NCBI RefSeq assembly: GCF_008831285.2
Contig: NC_045143.1
Location: 4,163,503-4,227,502 of the forward strand
From: Nymphaea colorata
Taxonomy: Eukaryota > Streptophyta > Magnoliopsida > Nymphaeales > Nymphaeaceae
DNA: 64,000 nucleotides
Direction: 5' to 3'
Each line of letters begins with the position of its first letter. Position 1 is the first letter of the stretch. The translations under genes were made by a program, and so were the position numbers. The notes beneath the pieces were generated by a model. That model was not told where the DNA came from, ran no database searches, and saw only the letters and a program-made list of their open reading frames with translations. Shown here in pieces: positions 1 to 11,890 of the stretch.

Positions 1-286
1 TGTTGTTTTTTACTTGTTAATGTGCAAGTGCATAACTAACTTTTTTTCAATAAAAGAAAAATGCAAGACCGATTGTTTTATGCAAGCAACCTTTTTATAT
101 TGTGTGTCTGTATAAAAGATATTGTAAGGACATGGAATTTTTTAAATGCGCTTTTATTTATAAAGTTTATATGGAAGGTATTGTTAAGACAGAAAATAAT
201 AAAACAATATTACTCTTCTTTTTTTAATTATATTATATGTATAATTATGTTCCTATGTGTATGTATGTGTATATATTACTCCGTTC

Positions 287-450
287 CTGAAGTAGTGGTG
301 AAGCCAAGTATGGGTCGATGTGGGCAATTGCCCACACCAGGCCACTTGTCTTAATTACATATTGGTACCTTATCAATTTTTACTTATTTTATATACGAGT
401 GCTCCTTCAAGATTAAATTTTCCAACACTGGTACTTTAAGATTAAATGGG
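287..450. repeat. Decayed MITE-like relic
   Basis: The stretch contains GTAGTGGTGAAGCCAAG, a palindromic TGTGGGCAATTGCCCACA and a block near 395-430 that resembles the interior of the element at 47407-47560 (an 'ATACGAGYGC' block followed by an AT-rich run). Only one end is recognisable, so this is a family assignment by similarity to the second copy, not a complete element. Confidence 0.35.
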
Positions 451-505
451 AGCGGGTAAGTTGGGATGTCAACTGATCGGATTTGAGTGAGATGTATTCT
501 TTGGA

Positions 506-643
506 GGTCGTTTGGCAAATCAAACACTTTGTGAGTGTTTCATGAATCCACCTCAGATTAAATTAAAATAGATTCAAGGAACACTAGTTCTTCAATCTCA
601 AATTTTGCAGTAGATTCATGAGTGTTCCAACTACCAAAAGGCC
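506..643. repeat. MITE-like element with GG-C-TTTGG ends
   Basis: The left end GGTCGTTTGGCAAAT and the reverse complement of the right end, GGGCCTTTTGGTAGT, are similar. Both are followed by AACACT and CATGAATC motifs, giving imperfect terminal inverted repeats around 70 bp of AT-rich DNA. This resembles PIF/Harbinger-type MITE ends. The target-site duplication is not clear. Confidence 0.35.
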
Positions 644-650
644 CTTGCAT

Positions 651-3420
651 ATCCAACTTATCGGGTGTTTAACATTTTGGTTTCAAATTTGAATTTGAAT
701 AAGATGGAAGAAAAATCAAAGATAATATTCAAATCTCTATTTGAATCCATGCCAAATATGACTTTCTCTCACAGCCGATTCCAAATGAAACAGTATGTTC
801 ATATGTCAAAAACCAACTTTTTGGAATGAATAGATATGAGGAAATAAATAATTTATTTGAAACTGAATTTGAATATAAAAACTGAATCTGATCAGATTTT
901 TACTTGCCTGAATCCAATTTCCTGTCTAACCAGATGTCATTTCTTAAATTCAAATATGAAATGATTTCTTATAGAATGTTAAATTATTTCTTTATAACTG
1001 ATTTTTCCTTTTTAACATTTTGGAGCTAAGATTATTTCAACGAAAGACGGGTTAATAGCCTTTTATACGCAAAAGGGTCGCTTTGATAAGTTACTAAGAG
1101 GGTTTAGCTCTTCTTTTTCTCATGCATATTGCAGCTGAAGAGCTGTTAACTAAGTTCTTGCCGCCTTCATGTCAAAGACTTTAAACGACGCTTCCTTACC
1201 TAGCGGGAATGTAATACAGCTAGCTTCATCCAAGCAGAGAGAAACGCGTTTTGGAACTCTCCAACTCTGCTTCTGAAACTCATTATTATTATTATTATTA
1301 TTATTACACATGAATAAACAATTACTGCAAATTTTACAACTACAGTGACAGAAAATATTTATTAATAGTAAAATTGTTTCTTGCCATTACCATAAAGGAA
1401 ACAGATCTCTTTAAGTTCTAAAGACAGAACAATCAGAGAAAGATATTCAGTTAAGATGCTAATTAATGTTTCATTTGCATGAAGAGGAGGTCGACGCCTA
1501 GTATAGCAAAAGCCTTGACAATAAAGAAAAATGATTTTCTTGTTTAGAGATTTCTCCTTTGAGTATTGCCAAATAAGTAAATATATACACAGCTGACATC
1601 TGCTATGAAGATCGGTTACAGGGCAGGGCAGAAGAAGGAGCAAGCAGGCAGGGGAGAGAAACCTACCAAACTGATTCTTCTTGCATGTGCGCGGCTTCCA
1701 AAATGAAAAGAGGAGAAAAGCAATGAGGAAAGCTTTCCGGGTTACGCAGGTCTCATGCTTTTAATACGATATACAAAGCAAACGCGTCGTCACTTTCCAA
1801 GAGTTTCTTTTCGTCCCCCAACCTCCTTCATGGCCAGCCTGGCCTGACCTGGGCCAATTAGCCGCTAGCGGTTAGCTCTTCCTCCTCCTTCTAGGAAGGA
1901 CCGTTCCTCCGGCGACAGCTAGCGGTCTCTCCCCCCCAGCTGTGCGTGCCGATTCATGTAGACGCGTGTTTGTTTGAGGCTTTTTTATTATATAATTAAA
2001 ACACGAACTTTGTGAATTGCGAGCTTTAGTTGAAACGGTTACGCCACATTTGGAAAAAGTAATCTTTACATTTTTGTCTACGCATATACAATTGAGGGGA
2101 AATGATTGTAATTCCTAGTTTTTTTTTTTTGTTATTAATAAATCTAATGCATCGTATAAGTTTGTATGCTTAACTATCATTTATAGTGTAATAAACAGTA
2201 TAGCCATGCACATTTCTAAAAGAATAATTTCATACATGCGACTTGTAGACTGTTACGGCAAATGAGTTAGTACGCGCAGCTAGTGCTTATATTTACTAAC
2301 TAAGTTTACATATTTTTATAAAACTTGAGTGTGCATAATACATGAAACATTAAAAAACGCTGCGGTGTACTCAACTCATGCATAATAACATCGGTGATGA
2401 CCATGTCAAACATGCCATAATGTGTCTACATGTTCTTCAGCCACACGAGCAAATGTTTTAACCAAGTCTTGCCGCTTATTGGTAAGAGTAATATTTTGTT
2501 ACTGTTTCATTCATAAAGTGCTATTACAAGTATTCGATGAATTTGTTTTTAACTGTGTTATGTGAATTTACTTTAAAAATTAGAACAGATTTATGAAACA
2601 TTATTAAAATCAATCGCTCGGTGGCCAACTCAAGACCGCTGCATGTCAGCTCTTGACTATTTCCTAAATATTTTCAGGTTTTTTATTTTTGTCAATTTAT
2701 ACCCATTATTTATTTTTTTTATAATTATTTTAATATTTTTGTTGATTGGGAACTGGTTCAACTGAACCGGATGAATAAGCAGCCAATCCATTGAAGGGAC
2801 ATTAATTAGCATCACAAATCAAAAGGTCGTTTGTTGAATCAAAATGGTCATGACTCGTGAATTCCATCGTGTCCGTCGGAGACCAATTTTAACGGCAGTC
2901 CTTTAAGCATCACAAATCAAAAGGTGGAGGGCATTTGATTACTTTAAATTTGAAATCCATGGATTTGATGAAGCATATCTTTCACCGATATTGCAAAAAA
3001 TTCAATTTATGGCAAATTCAATGCTTTATCAAACTAAGGATTTGAGATCTGACCTAACATCCAAACTTCAAATCCTTATTTTTGTTTGTGAATCTGGATC
3101 CAAAGTGAGGGTCCAGACCCGATCGGTTGCACCGACCCCCCTTTTCTCCCCAACCAGATCCGAAGGAGCGGCTGCTTGCAAAGGGGATCTTCCAACTTCT
3201 TGGTCAGCAAAGAACGGCATCGGTGGCAGCCAACCAGGAGGCGACAGGTGGACCGAACCTCTCAACAAGCGCGCCCAAACTGGGAATGAAGGAACGAAAT
3301 GGGACCGAAGATCCAAAGTAGAGAAGAAAAAGTGTGTTACCAAATTCTAACTTTTTCACATTTCTCTGTTTTTTCTACATGGCTTTTGGAATTCATTTCT
3401 GTAAAGAGATGCATAGAATG
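651..3420. other. Spacer upstream of the boron transporter gene
   Basis: I see no conserved coding region. The stretch is AT-rich and holds an (ATT)n microsatellite at 1282-1306 and a 20-bp direct repeat, AGCATCACAAATCAAAAGGT, at 2808-2827 and 2906-2925. A GC-richer block lies at about 3100-3330. The promoter of the next gene should lie at the right end. Confidence 0.6.
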
Positions 3421-3433
3421 AGAGGCGGAGCCT

Positions 3434-3440
3434 TATAAAT
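3434..3440 (+). promoter_or_regulatory. TATA box of the BOR gene
   Basis: TATAAAT sits in a locally GC-rich context about 470 bp before the BOR start codon. It would place transcription start near 3465, ahead of a pyrimidine-rich 5' leader. No other good TATA motif lies between it and the start codon. Confidence 0.6.
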
Positions 3441-3595
3441 CACGGAGCGAGAGAGGGAGCGATAGTCTCGGCAGTGTTGGAGAGAAGGGAGGAGAAGGGT
3501 GGTGGCCTGCTCTTCCCTCCCACAAAAGAACCGGCGGCCCCCGAGCAAGTTTTTCCGATCGATTCCCTCCGTTCCGCCGGAAAAGTGACCGGTTC

Positions 3596-3909
3596 ATGCT
3601 CTTTACCCTCCGCCGGCTTCTTCCCACTACCATCCAGGTCTCTCTCTCTCTCTCTCTCTCTCTCGTGTGAAGGGATACATCGTCCCCTCCTTCGACCTTT
3701 AGTTTCGCCCCATTGCCTTCTTTTCTATCTTTGGCTTTGTTCTATTACTGCAAACAACAAGGTTGTATTTGGAAACACAGGGAAATGCGGTTTTCTTTCT
3801 TCCATTCCTTCTTTCTTTCTTCTTCGATGTTTGTCTCTCTCTCTCTCTTTTCAACGTTTTGATTGGTTGCCGCGATTGAAGAGGTTCTTTCTCTGTGGTT
3901 TTAGTGATG
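3596..3909 (+). promoter_or_regulatory. 5' leader with predicted intron and a short uORF that ends on the BOR start codon
   Basis: The only ATG between the TATA box and position 3637 is at 3596. It opens 14 codons that end exactly at ATCCAG (3637), which is followed by GTCTCTCT, a plausible 5' splice site. A strong 3' splice site, a pyrimidine-rich run ending GGTTTTAG, ends at 3904. Joining 3637 to 3905 gives CAG-TGA-TGG, so the uORF stop TGA (3905-3907) shares its A with the BOR ATG at 3907. Unspliced RNA would end the uORF at 3668-3670 instead. The intron is inferred from splice signals and not proven. Confidence 0.5.
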
Positions 3910-4700
3910 GGTCGGTGGTGTTCTCCGTTCAAAGGCGTGGTCGAGGATGTCAAAGGAAGATTGCCCTGCTACAAGGAAGATTGGGTGGCCGGATTTCGAT
4001 CCGGATACAGGTTTTTTCTTCCTCGCTTTCTCTGTCTCTCTTTCTCTTTCTCTTTTTCTTTTTGTCCGCGTTCCCATGCGTGTTCGTCTCGAGAGAAGAG
4101 AGACAAAGCGGCGATCAGTTATCACAGTGCAAATCTCCAAGAGAAGAACCCATAGCACCAATTTCATGTGAGCAAATCATTCATCAATTGCATCGTGATA
4201 TTCCGGCATACTTACGATGGTCATGGTTACCTTCATCTTCCATACGGATATATATTTCAATATTTCAACCATAAGTTATTCATAGCATAAATAAATCATG
4301 ATACTACAAACTACTCTCTTTGTCTTATGTCTATATGTGTATCTGTGGTTGGGGTGGGGCGCGTCCCACGATTCTTGTGAATGTTTTTTTTAGTAAATTG
4401 GAAACAAAAAATAGTGTTTGGAATATTTGGTTTTCCACAAACCGTTACTTTATTGCGTTTCCTTAATAAAGACACATGAATGCTTGTTTCTTAAAATATA
4501 TTGGCAAGGTCATGGCGAACCACTGAATTCGGAAATCCTCAACAAACTAAATAATGTGGCCGCGGTTGGAAGCAGAAAAGTCAATTCATTAGAAATGAAA
4601 TGTTCATGCGCATGCACCACACACTTACAAAGTAAAAGAAATTCCTTAAAATGTAGGTGCATATGGGCAGCCAACATCTACATCACACTATAGTTTGAGT

Positions 4701-4775
<75 letters not shown>

Positions 4776-7700
4776 CAGAGAGAGAGAGAGAGAGAGAGAG
4801 AGGAAACCATGGTCAAGCAATTGGGTGTCACAAATACACTTTCTACTGTGGTTTTGACGACAAAATAAAAAATAAAAAGACAATCTGGGAGGCCTTTACT
4901 AATGAAGAGCTCCATCTTCAAACTGGCTTCGTTCAAACAGATGGTCAGAGACGCCACATTTTAAAAGTGATACGCTTTCTGCATAGGGAAGTGAAAGGTG
5001 TGTTTGATATACAACATAAATAATTTTGTATGGTTGAATTGCAGGATTTTGGCACCAACGACGTACATATTCTTCGCCTCTGCACTTCCTGTCATCGCTT
5101 TCGGTGAGCAGCTCAGCAGAGAAACAGGTTTGCCCACTTGCCTTATGTTTTACTCTTCCAATGTAAAGGAAAATTTTATGGTTTTCCTTTTCTTTTTCTT
5201 ATGGATGCCAAGAAAAAGACGTAGTGATAAACAAAGAATATATAGAAAGAAATTTAATGTGCAGTTGATTTTTTCTGCAGAAAGTAGCGATAGCAAGAGA
5301 AATTTTAGCTGTCAATGTGGAAATTAATTCACTGTTCAAGTCAAGTTGGTCAGTTGATGTATGGGGTTTGTCCTTTTCTTTTACTTTCTTCATTTTTTCC
5401 ATGGGTTTTGGTTTGGACGGCCGGACCCATCACCATGGAAAACGTGCTACAAGTCCAAAACTTCTCAAAATTATATTGGCCAAAAGAGAAGAACCGCAGC
5501 TGAAATCCAATTATACAGATGTATGCAAGATGCCAGATCTTACAGAGAATCAAAATCAGTATTTCATATGTTGTTCAAAAATATGAAGGGTCATAAAATT
5601 GCATTTCAAATAAGATTTCTACGATCTCAAAGAACATTTCATAAATCTTATGTATATATGTGCATAGCTTTAGCAAAGGAATGTGTTGGACCTGTTGGTC
5701 ACTCCTTAGAGTGCCTGTGAACTATGCATTTCTTCCAGATTTGAAAGGAGAAGCACAAGAAAAGTGACCTTTGTTGTTAGAAAGGTCGACCTTGTGGGTT
5801 GAATTTTTTATCGATCGAGAGCATTTGGGGAGGATTAGGAAGGTGCGAGGAGACAGCCAGACAGGCGGCGCGCTCGCCAGGCAGTGGTCCACGGAATGAA
5901 GAGATTCCTTGACCAGTAATCGCGCCGGTTCACATGCTTGGCGTCACGCGGTCCCGCAACTCTCGATGGAATGTATTTGCATGGCGACGGTGAGCGGGGC
6001 TTAATCTCCGCCGCTCGTCCCATTTGGTGTTTAGCGGCGACTATGCTGCTCCGCCGCTATCGTGTTATGGCGGAAACTGAACATCACCAGTCCACCTGTG
6101 GACAGTCTGGCCCGGTCTGGAACTGTCTCCATGGACCCTGCAAGATTTGGAAAATGGTTTGATCCCATCCATTTTGCTAACGGGTTGGACCCGAATATGA
6201 AAGAAACCGGGTTCCAGTCCCCCTTATATCTACAATAAATCGGAACTAGTTCTTTTTTCCCCGAAAAATAAAAAAGGGGTAAAATTTAATTGCAGTCTGG
6301 ACATGCTAAATTTCAAGTGTTTCTGTGTTATATGTTACGTGGCTGAATCTATGGCTGCAATCTTTCAGATGGGAAGCTCAGCGCAGTGCAGACGTTGGCA
6401 TCGACTGCCCTTTGTGGCATCATGCACTCGATACTGGGGGGGCAGCCATTGATGATAGTGGGCGTTGCAGAGCCCACTGTTATAATGTATATTTACCTGT
6501 ACAATTTCGCAAGGCAAAGGAAGGATCTTGGCGAGGGCCTGTATTTGGCATGGGCTGGATGGTACTATATATCCAATTCCACTTCTGGTGTCATACTTAG
6601 CTTCTACAGCTATTGATAGTTCAAAAACTACAAATGTTTGCAGGGTTTGCATTTGGACTGCTCTCTTGCTTTTTCTCCTGGCCATATTCAACGCATCTGC
6701 TATTATCAGTCGATTTACAAGGATTACAGGGGAACTGTTCGGCATGATGATCACTATACTCTTCATCCAAGAAGCAATCAAGGTACATTGAGTTCTTCCG
6801 TTAATGGAAGAACTAAAAGTTGTTCAACTCTATCCTGAATACTATTCTGCATGCCAAAACGATGCTTAAAATGATGCTCCTACATAGAGATGAATATAGA
6901 AGCAACCAAAAGTTAATGGCTGGAAATGTTTTTTGTATATGTAGCGTTTCTGGATTTGATGTTTGTTATGGCTTTCAATTGGGAAAACAATGACAGGGGC
7001 TGGTAGATGAATTCAGAATACCAAAAGGCGAAGACGCAAGCGTGGAACGCTACCAATTTCAATGGACATACGCGAACGGGTTGCTTGGGATCATCTTCTC
7101 GTTTGGGCTACTCTTTACTGCTCTGAGAAGTAGAAGTGCCAGGTCATGGAAATATGGCACAGGTTGGTTCAGAAGCTTCATTGCTGATTATGGTGTTCCT
7201 TTGATGGTCCTGGTGTGGACTGCGCTCTCATACAGTGTACCAAGAGAAGTACCACAAGGGGTTCCTAGGAGACTCGCTAGTCCTGTCACTTGGGACAAAA
7301 GGGCAGTGACTAACTGGACGGTTATCAAGGTTGGCCAACTTAATGGAAATTTAGCCATTCATGCTCACATTTATTTCATCTTGTTTCAATTCAAGGGAAT
7401 TCTTAAAATAATCGAATGCCTCTGAAAACTATTGCGCGCTTTCTTTCTAAGATCCTTGTGACTGACGCTTTCGTTCGTTCATCAGCATGTTCTATATACT
7501 GATTCAGATAGCCATACTGACTCTGTAGGATATGGCCATGGTGCCACCTCTGTACATCTTCGTCGCCTTGGTGCCTGCAATAATGATCGCAGGACTCTAC
7601 TTTTTTGACCACAGTGTATCAGCTCAGATGGCACAGCAAAAGGAATTCAATTTGAAGAACCCAGCTTCTTACCACTACGACATTTTAATGCTCGGGTTTA

Positions 7701-8911
7701 TGGTAATCCTTGTTGATCGATTGTACCAGGAATAGGATCTTTACTTCCTCCTGGGTTCATGTTTGCAAAGGTGATCCTCAACTGTTTGAATCTGGATTTG
7801 GCAGGTCCTGATCTGTGGTTTGGTAGGTCTTCCTCCTTCAAATGGCGTCATACCACAGTCTCCCATGCACACAAAGAGCCTAGCTGTTCTGAAGCGGCAG
7901 GTCTGTCATAACTTCTAACCTCCTGCCCAACTTGTATGTGCATGCTTCAGCTTTCTGCTCATGGTCATGGCCAGGGCCACATGAACATTGGGCATTATAT
8001 CATAGATGGAAGCACACGAGGCCTCTAATTTTTATTTATTTCCCATGTATTGGAACTCAAACGCATCCTCTACTACTGATCTGCGTTCGTGCCAAATAGT
8101 CTTCATACCCTTTCTAATGATCAGTAGCATTTTTCTTGGATAGTTAATCAGAAGGAAGATGGTAGAAAGCGCCAAGGAGGGCATAAAATTGAAGGCCAGC
8201 AACAGTGAAATATATGGCAAGATGCAAGAAGTATTTATTCAGATGGACAGTAATCCAGAAGTATGCACTTCCACCACTGCCATTCGATGTTTTTCTTTTA
8301 CACATTCCATGAAGTTGCTTCCATCGTTAACTATTTTTCATTTTTTGCATCGGTAAGAAACTTCTTATGTTCATAATGTAAAGTGTAAACAATTCAAAGG
8401 ACCTTTTGAGATTGAGTAGTTTGGTACCATCAAGAGGTTAAGAAATTGGAAAAGGTTCAGGAGAACCACGAAATTTTGCAGAACAATAGGCAATATCTGT
8501 TAATTAGCTTCTCCCAACAGGCACATTAAGTAGTTGTATGTCAGGATTCCATGGTACATTATTGATGAGCTGGTTTTTTTTACTGCAGAACGCCGTAGTC
8601 ACCAAAGAACTCAAGAACTTGAAAGAAGCTGTATTGGGGAGCTCTGGTAATAATGGGGCTAAGGACGGTGGTTTTGATCCTGAAAAGCACATAGATGCTC
8701 ATCTTCCAGTTCGCGTTAATGAGCAGAGAGTTAGCAACCTTGGCCAATCTTTGCTCGTTGCTGGCTGTCTTGGTATCATGTCCATCATCAAGATGATACC
8801 AACATCTGTTCTTTGGGGTTATTTTGCTTACATGGCTATTGATAGCCTGCCAGGCAACCAGTTCTGGGAGAGGCTGCTCATGCTCTTCATTACTCCCACT
8901 CGCAGATTCAA

Positions 8912-8964
<53 letters not shown>

Positions 8965-9878
8965 CTCTCGCTCTATGGCTCTATGGCTTATGTTTGTGTT
9001 GGACATATTACAGGGTTCTACAAACGGGACATGCTTCATTCGTCGAATCAGTGCCATTTAAGTACATAGCCTATTTTACTTTGTTCCAGCTGGTTTACCT
9101 GATGGCGTGCTTCGGCATCACGTGGATACCTGTAGCAGGGATACTCTTCCCTGTTGCTTTCTTTCTTCTCATAGTCATTAGAATATATATCCTACCCAAG
9201 TTATTCTACAGACACCACTTAATGGAACTTGATGCTGCTGAGTATGAAGAAATTGCTGGTGCTGCAATGTTTGAGAAGAATCTCTCCATCAGGGTAATAA
9301 CCTTAAACTCATCACCTTGAAATTAATTAACGTTGAGGTTGGCCTTCTGCATTCTGGAGAATATGACCACATTTTTCGTTCCAAATTCATAATCGCCATT
9401 GGTGGAATTTCTGCAATTCGTTTCTGTTCTTCGTTCATATGCAGGAAATATAGAACTGAAAGTTAACTTTCCATGAGTAACAACTTTTTCTGGGGGTTTA
9501 ATATGAACCCCGTTATTAAGTTGAGTATGCTGACTATAATTTTTTTAATTTTAAGATGCTGACAAAATAAGTTGATGGCATTAGGAACTGGAAATCCCCC
9601 AAGGTGGTGAGGAGGAAGGGTGCATGGAAGTCTGTGATGCAGAGATCTTGGATGAGATTACTACTCATAGAGGAGAAATCAAGGTCAGAAATTTTAGCGG
9701 AGACCTTGATATGAAGCATTTTCAGGCAAGTGACTTGATCCTACGCACTCATCCCTTGCAAAAAAAGGCTTTCTTGTCTCTCCTCAGTAAAATTCAATTT
9801 CTATTTCTTTAGTTGGCATATAATTATGTCCAATTCTTGCTGCAGGTTCATCCGTCGCAAGAAACAAACCACGAATGA
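3907..9878 (+). CDS. BOR: Borate efflux transporter, BOR4-type (anion exchanger/SLC4-like family)
   Basis: Coding exons: 3907-4010, 5045-5127, 6369-6561, 6644-6782, 6997-7329, 7529-7702, 7805-7900, 8144-8260, 8589-8911, 9014-9293, 9585-9725 and 9846-9878. They join in frame to 671 codons plus TGA, the usual BOR length. Plant BORs are plasma-membrane exporters that move borate out of cells for xylem loading or boron tolerance. Seen: the conserved N-terminal CYKEDW, then [25 protein letters not shown] split across exons 1-2, [48 protein letters not shown] near residue 310, [44 protein letters not shown], and the C-terminal DAEILDE..T..RGE.KVR block. The C-terminal block and LIRRK are typical of the BOR4/5/6/7 clade rather than BOR1, which suggests a tolerance/efflux role (inference). 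The last intron uses a GC donor (AG|GCAAGT). All other introns are GT-AG. Confidence 0.95.
4703..4802. repeat. (AT)n / (GA)n compound microsatellite in BOR intron 1
   Basis: About 34 AT dinucleotide units (4703-4771) are followed by ACATAC and then about 13 GA units (4777-4802). The tract lies inside the intron between coding exons 1 and 2. Long open frames here that read Tyr-Ile or Leu-Ser repeats are products of the repeat. Confidence 0.95.
8914..8974 (+). repeat. (CT)n microsatellite directly after a BOR splice donor
   Basis: The 5' splice site after exon 9 (AA|GTACTCTCTCT) runs straight into about 28 CT units, within an intron of about 100 bp. The open frame through it is not coding, because the protein resumes at 9014 with [16 protein letters not shown]. 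Confidence 0.9.
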
Positions 9879-11890
9879 GTTGGAAGAAAGAGAGATGTAA
9901 ACACATTGATGCCTTCTTTGCATAGAGGAGCTTCTTGTTGGGAAATGAAAAGACATGGAGCAACTCTTTAATGTTCAAGGGATCAATGACAGAAAATTTT
10001 ATAGTTTTGTTAGCCTAGATTGTGAAGAAAAATCGCATGATATAGTTCACTCAAAATAAGGGAGAAAAAGTGAAGATACGATGTGGCTGTGAATCTGTGA
10101 TGTGTTACTGCTCCATTGCAGTACCATTTTTATCTGTTGTATGTAAATGTGTACTGAGCAAAGATAAAATCCCAATACCATGCTGTTAATCGAAGGCTCT
10201 GTGGAGCTTATGGTATTTCAAGCGTAGTCCTGCCATATGTTTACCCATTCTCTCTATTTATCCAAGATAGAAATAGAAGATTGCTACATTTTGCCTAGTA
10301 CAATATTCCACTAACTCTTCTGCGGTTCATGTATCAAACAAAAACAATTTTTCTGGAAACGAATTGATCCTAATGAATTTTGATCTCCTGTTCTTTTTGT
10401 ATTTATATGGAAGAGATTTTTTCCCTTCCCATTGATACGCTTGAGAAAATAAGGTATTAAGCATTCATGTGGTCAACAATCTGTTGAGGTTCCTATTCTC
10501 AAATAAGAAAAGAAATTCATGGAAACAGAAAAGGTTTCTGATACGGTCTAAATGCCACACTTCCAGATGTATATACGCCAATCACATTCTTCTAAATTAA
10601 TAACCTACTTGATCTTGCTTATTTCATAACCTTCAGCAGAAAATGGACCGCAAAGAAGTCCGACCGATCACAGATTGCAATGATTTATTTATGGTTTGGT
10701 TGTCATCTTTGTCCCATTTGTCAGCATTTAATTGATTGGTTTTTTAATCATCTCATTCTAACCAGGGTCACATGCTGAACTTCCATACCTCAGTTGACTT
10801 AATGTCTGATGATTTTGCTCTTAGATAATCCAAACTTGCAGCAACCTAAATACTGTGCGAATTTCAATATCTGTAAAAATTACATAGATGTGAATCTTGT
10901 ACCAAGTTGGTTCTGAAAAATCATTTGCGTTTTCCTTTAACAAGTCACATCCTTGTATATTCAAATAATCCTGTAACTCAGAATTTTTTCATCATTAGCC
11001 AAAATATAACATGACCCAAGTTTAGGAGTTGGTTTTAAAATAAAATGCCAAGAATGTTATGTACATTAGTATGAACTTGGAGCCTGATGGAGTGCGACCT
11101 ACAAAAAGACATGGAAGGACGTGTTCAATATTATATGCCGGTGAGTGCTGTCAATCTTGTGTTTATTGTTCAAGTGGCTAGGGATTTGGTATCCACCTTG
11201 AGAAATTAAATGATTGTCTAATCCTGAGTCTAGATTGGAATCAAACAACCAAATCTTTGCTACCAACGAGAGGGCACTAGTCCATTTTCATACCGATTTA
11301 TATTACACAAACTTGCCCTTTTGATTGACAGTCGCAATGTTTATACCTTCAAATTGATATCGCCCATGAATATATCCAGATTATAAAAACGAGGAGATCC
11401 CGAAACTGCAAGAAATGAACACTCGCAGCATGAAGAATGGATGGATCAGGGGATGTCGTAAAACTAGCATCTCTTGAAGCATCGGAAATGAGGTGCAACA
11501 AGCAGGATGAGCTCTCTCTTCACGATCTTTCAGTGATTGATGCTAGGTAATGGAGTTCCGTCACACACACGGTTCTATGGGCTCAAGTCTGTAGAAAATT
11601 TTATAGCAACGTAGCCAACATCAAGCAACCATGTAAGACAGTCAGCGACCCCAAAATTGAATGGCAAGCATTACATTATCACATCAAACTCACACAAAAC
11701 GCCATGGTGGATAAGGGAACTACAGAAGCACATTTAACCATTTCGACTCCAGCGGAAACAGTACGATAGCCCCCAAGGCTTGCTTAATTAGAACATCATT
11801 AAACCAACTTGCCAATCATAAACGAGACAAACTCTCACTCATTTTTTCTCATCACCATTTCTCCACGAGCATCCCTGGACATAACTCGCA
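9879..11890. other. Convergent 3' regions of BOR and the thioesterase gene
   Basis: The BOR stop (9878) and the thioesterase stop (11891, minus strand) face each other across 2.0 kb. The likely BOR 3' UTR extends to about 10.15-10.2 kb, where AGATAAAATCC offers a weak poly(A)-like signal. No other gene, RNA or clear repeat is seen. Confidence 0.6.

Noticed and set aside
3474-4274. 266-codon open frame over the BOR leader
   Set aside because: It has no ATG at its start, runs through (CT)n repeats and overlaps coding exon 1 of BOR in another frame. Composition bias explains it.
4683-4957. Minus-strand frames with long Tyr-Ile and Leu-Ser runs
   Set aside because: These are translations of the (AT)n/(GA)n microsatellite in BOR intron 1.
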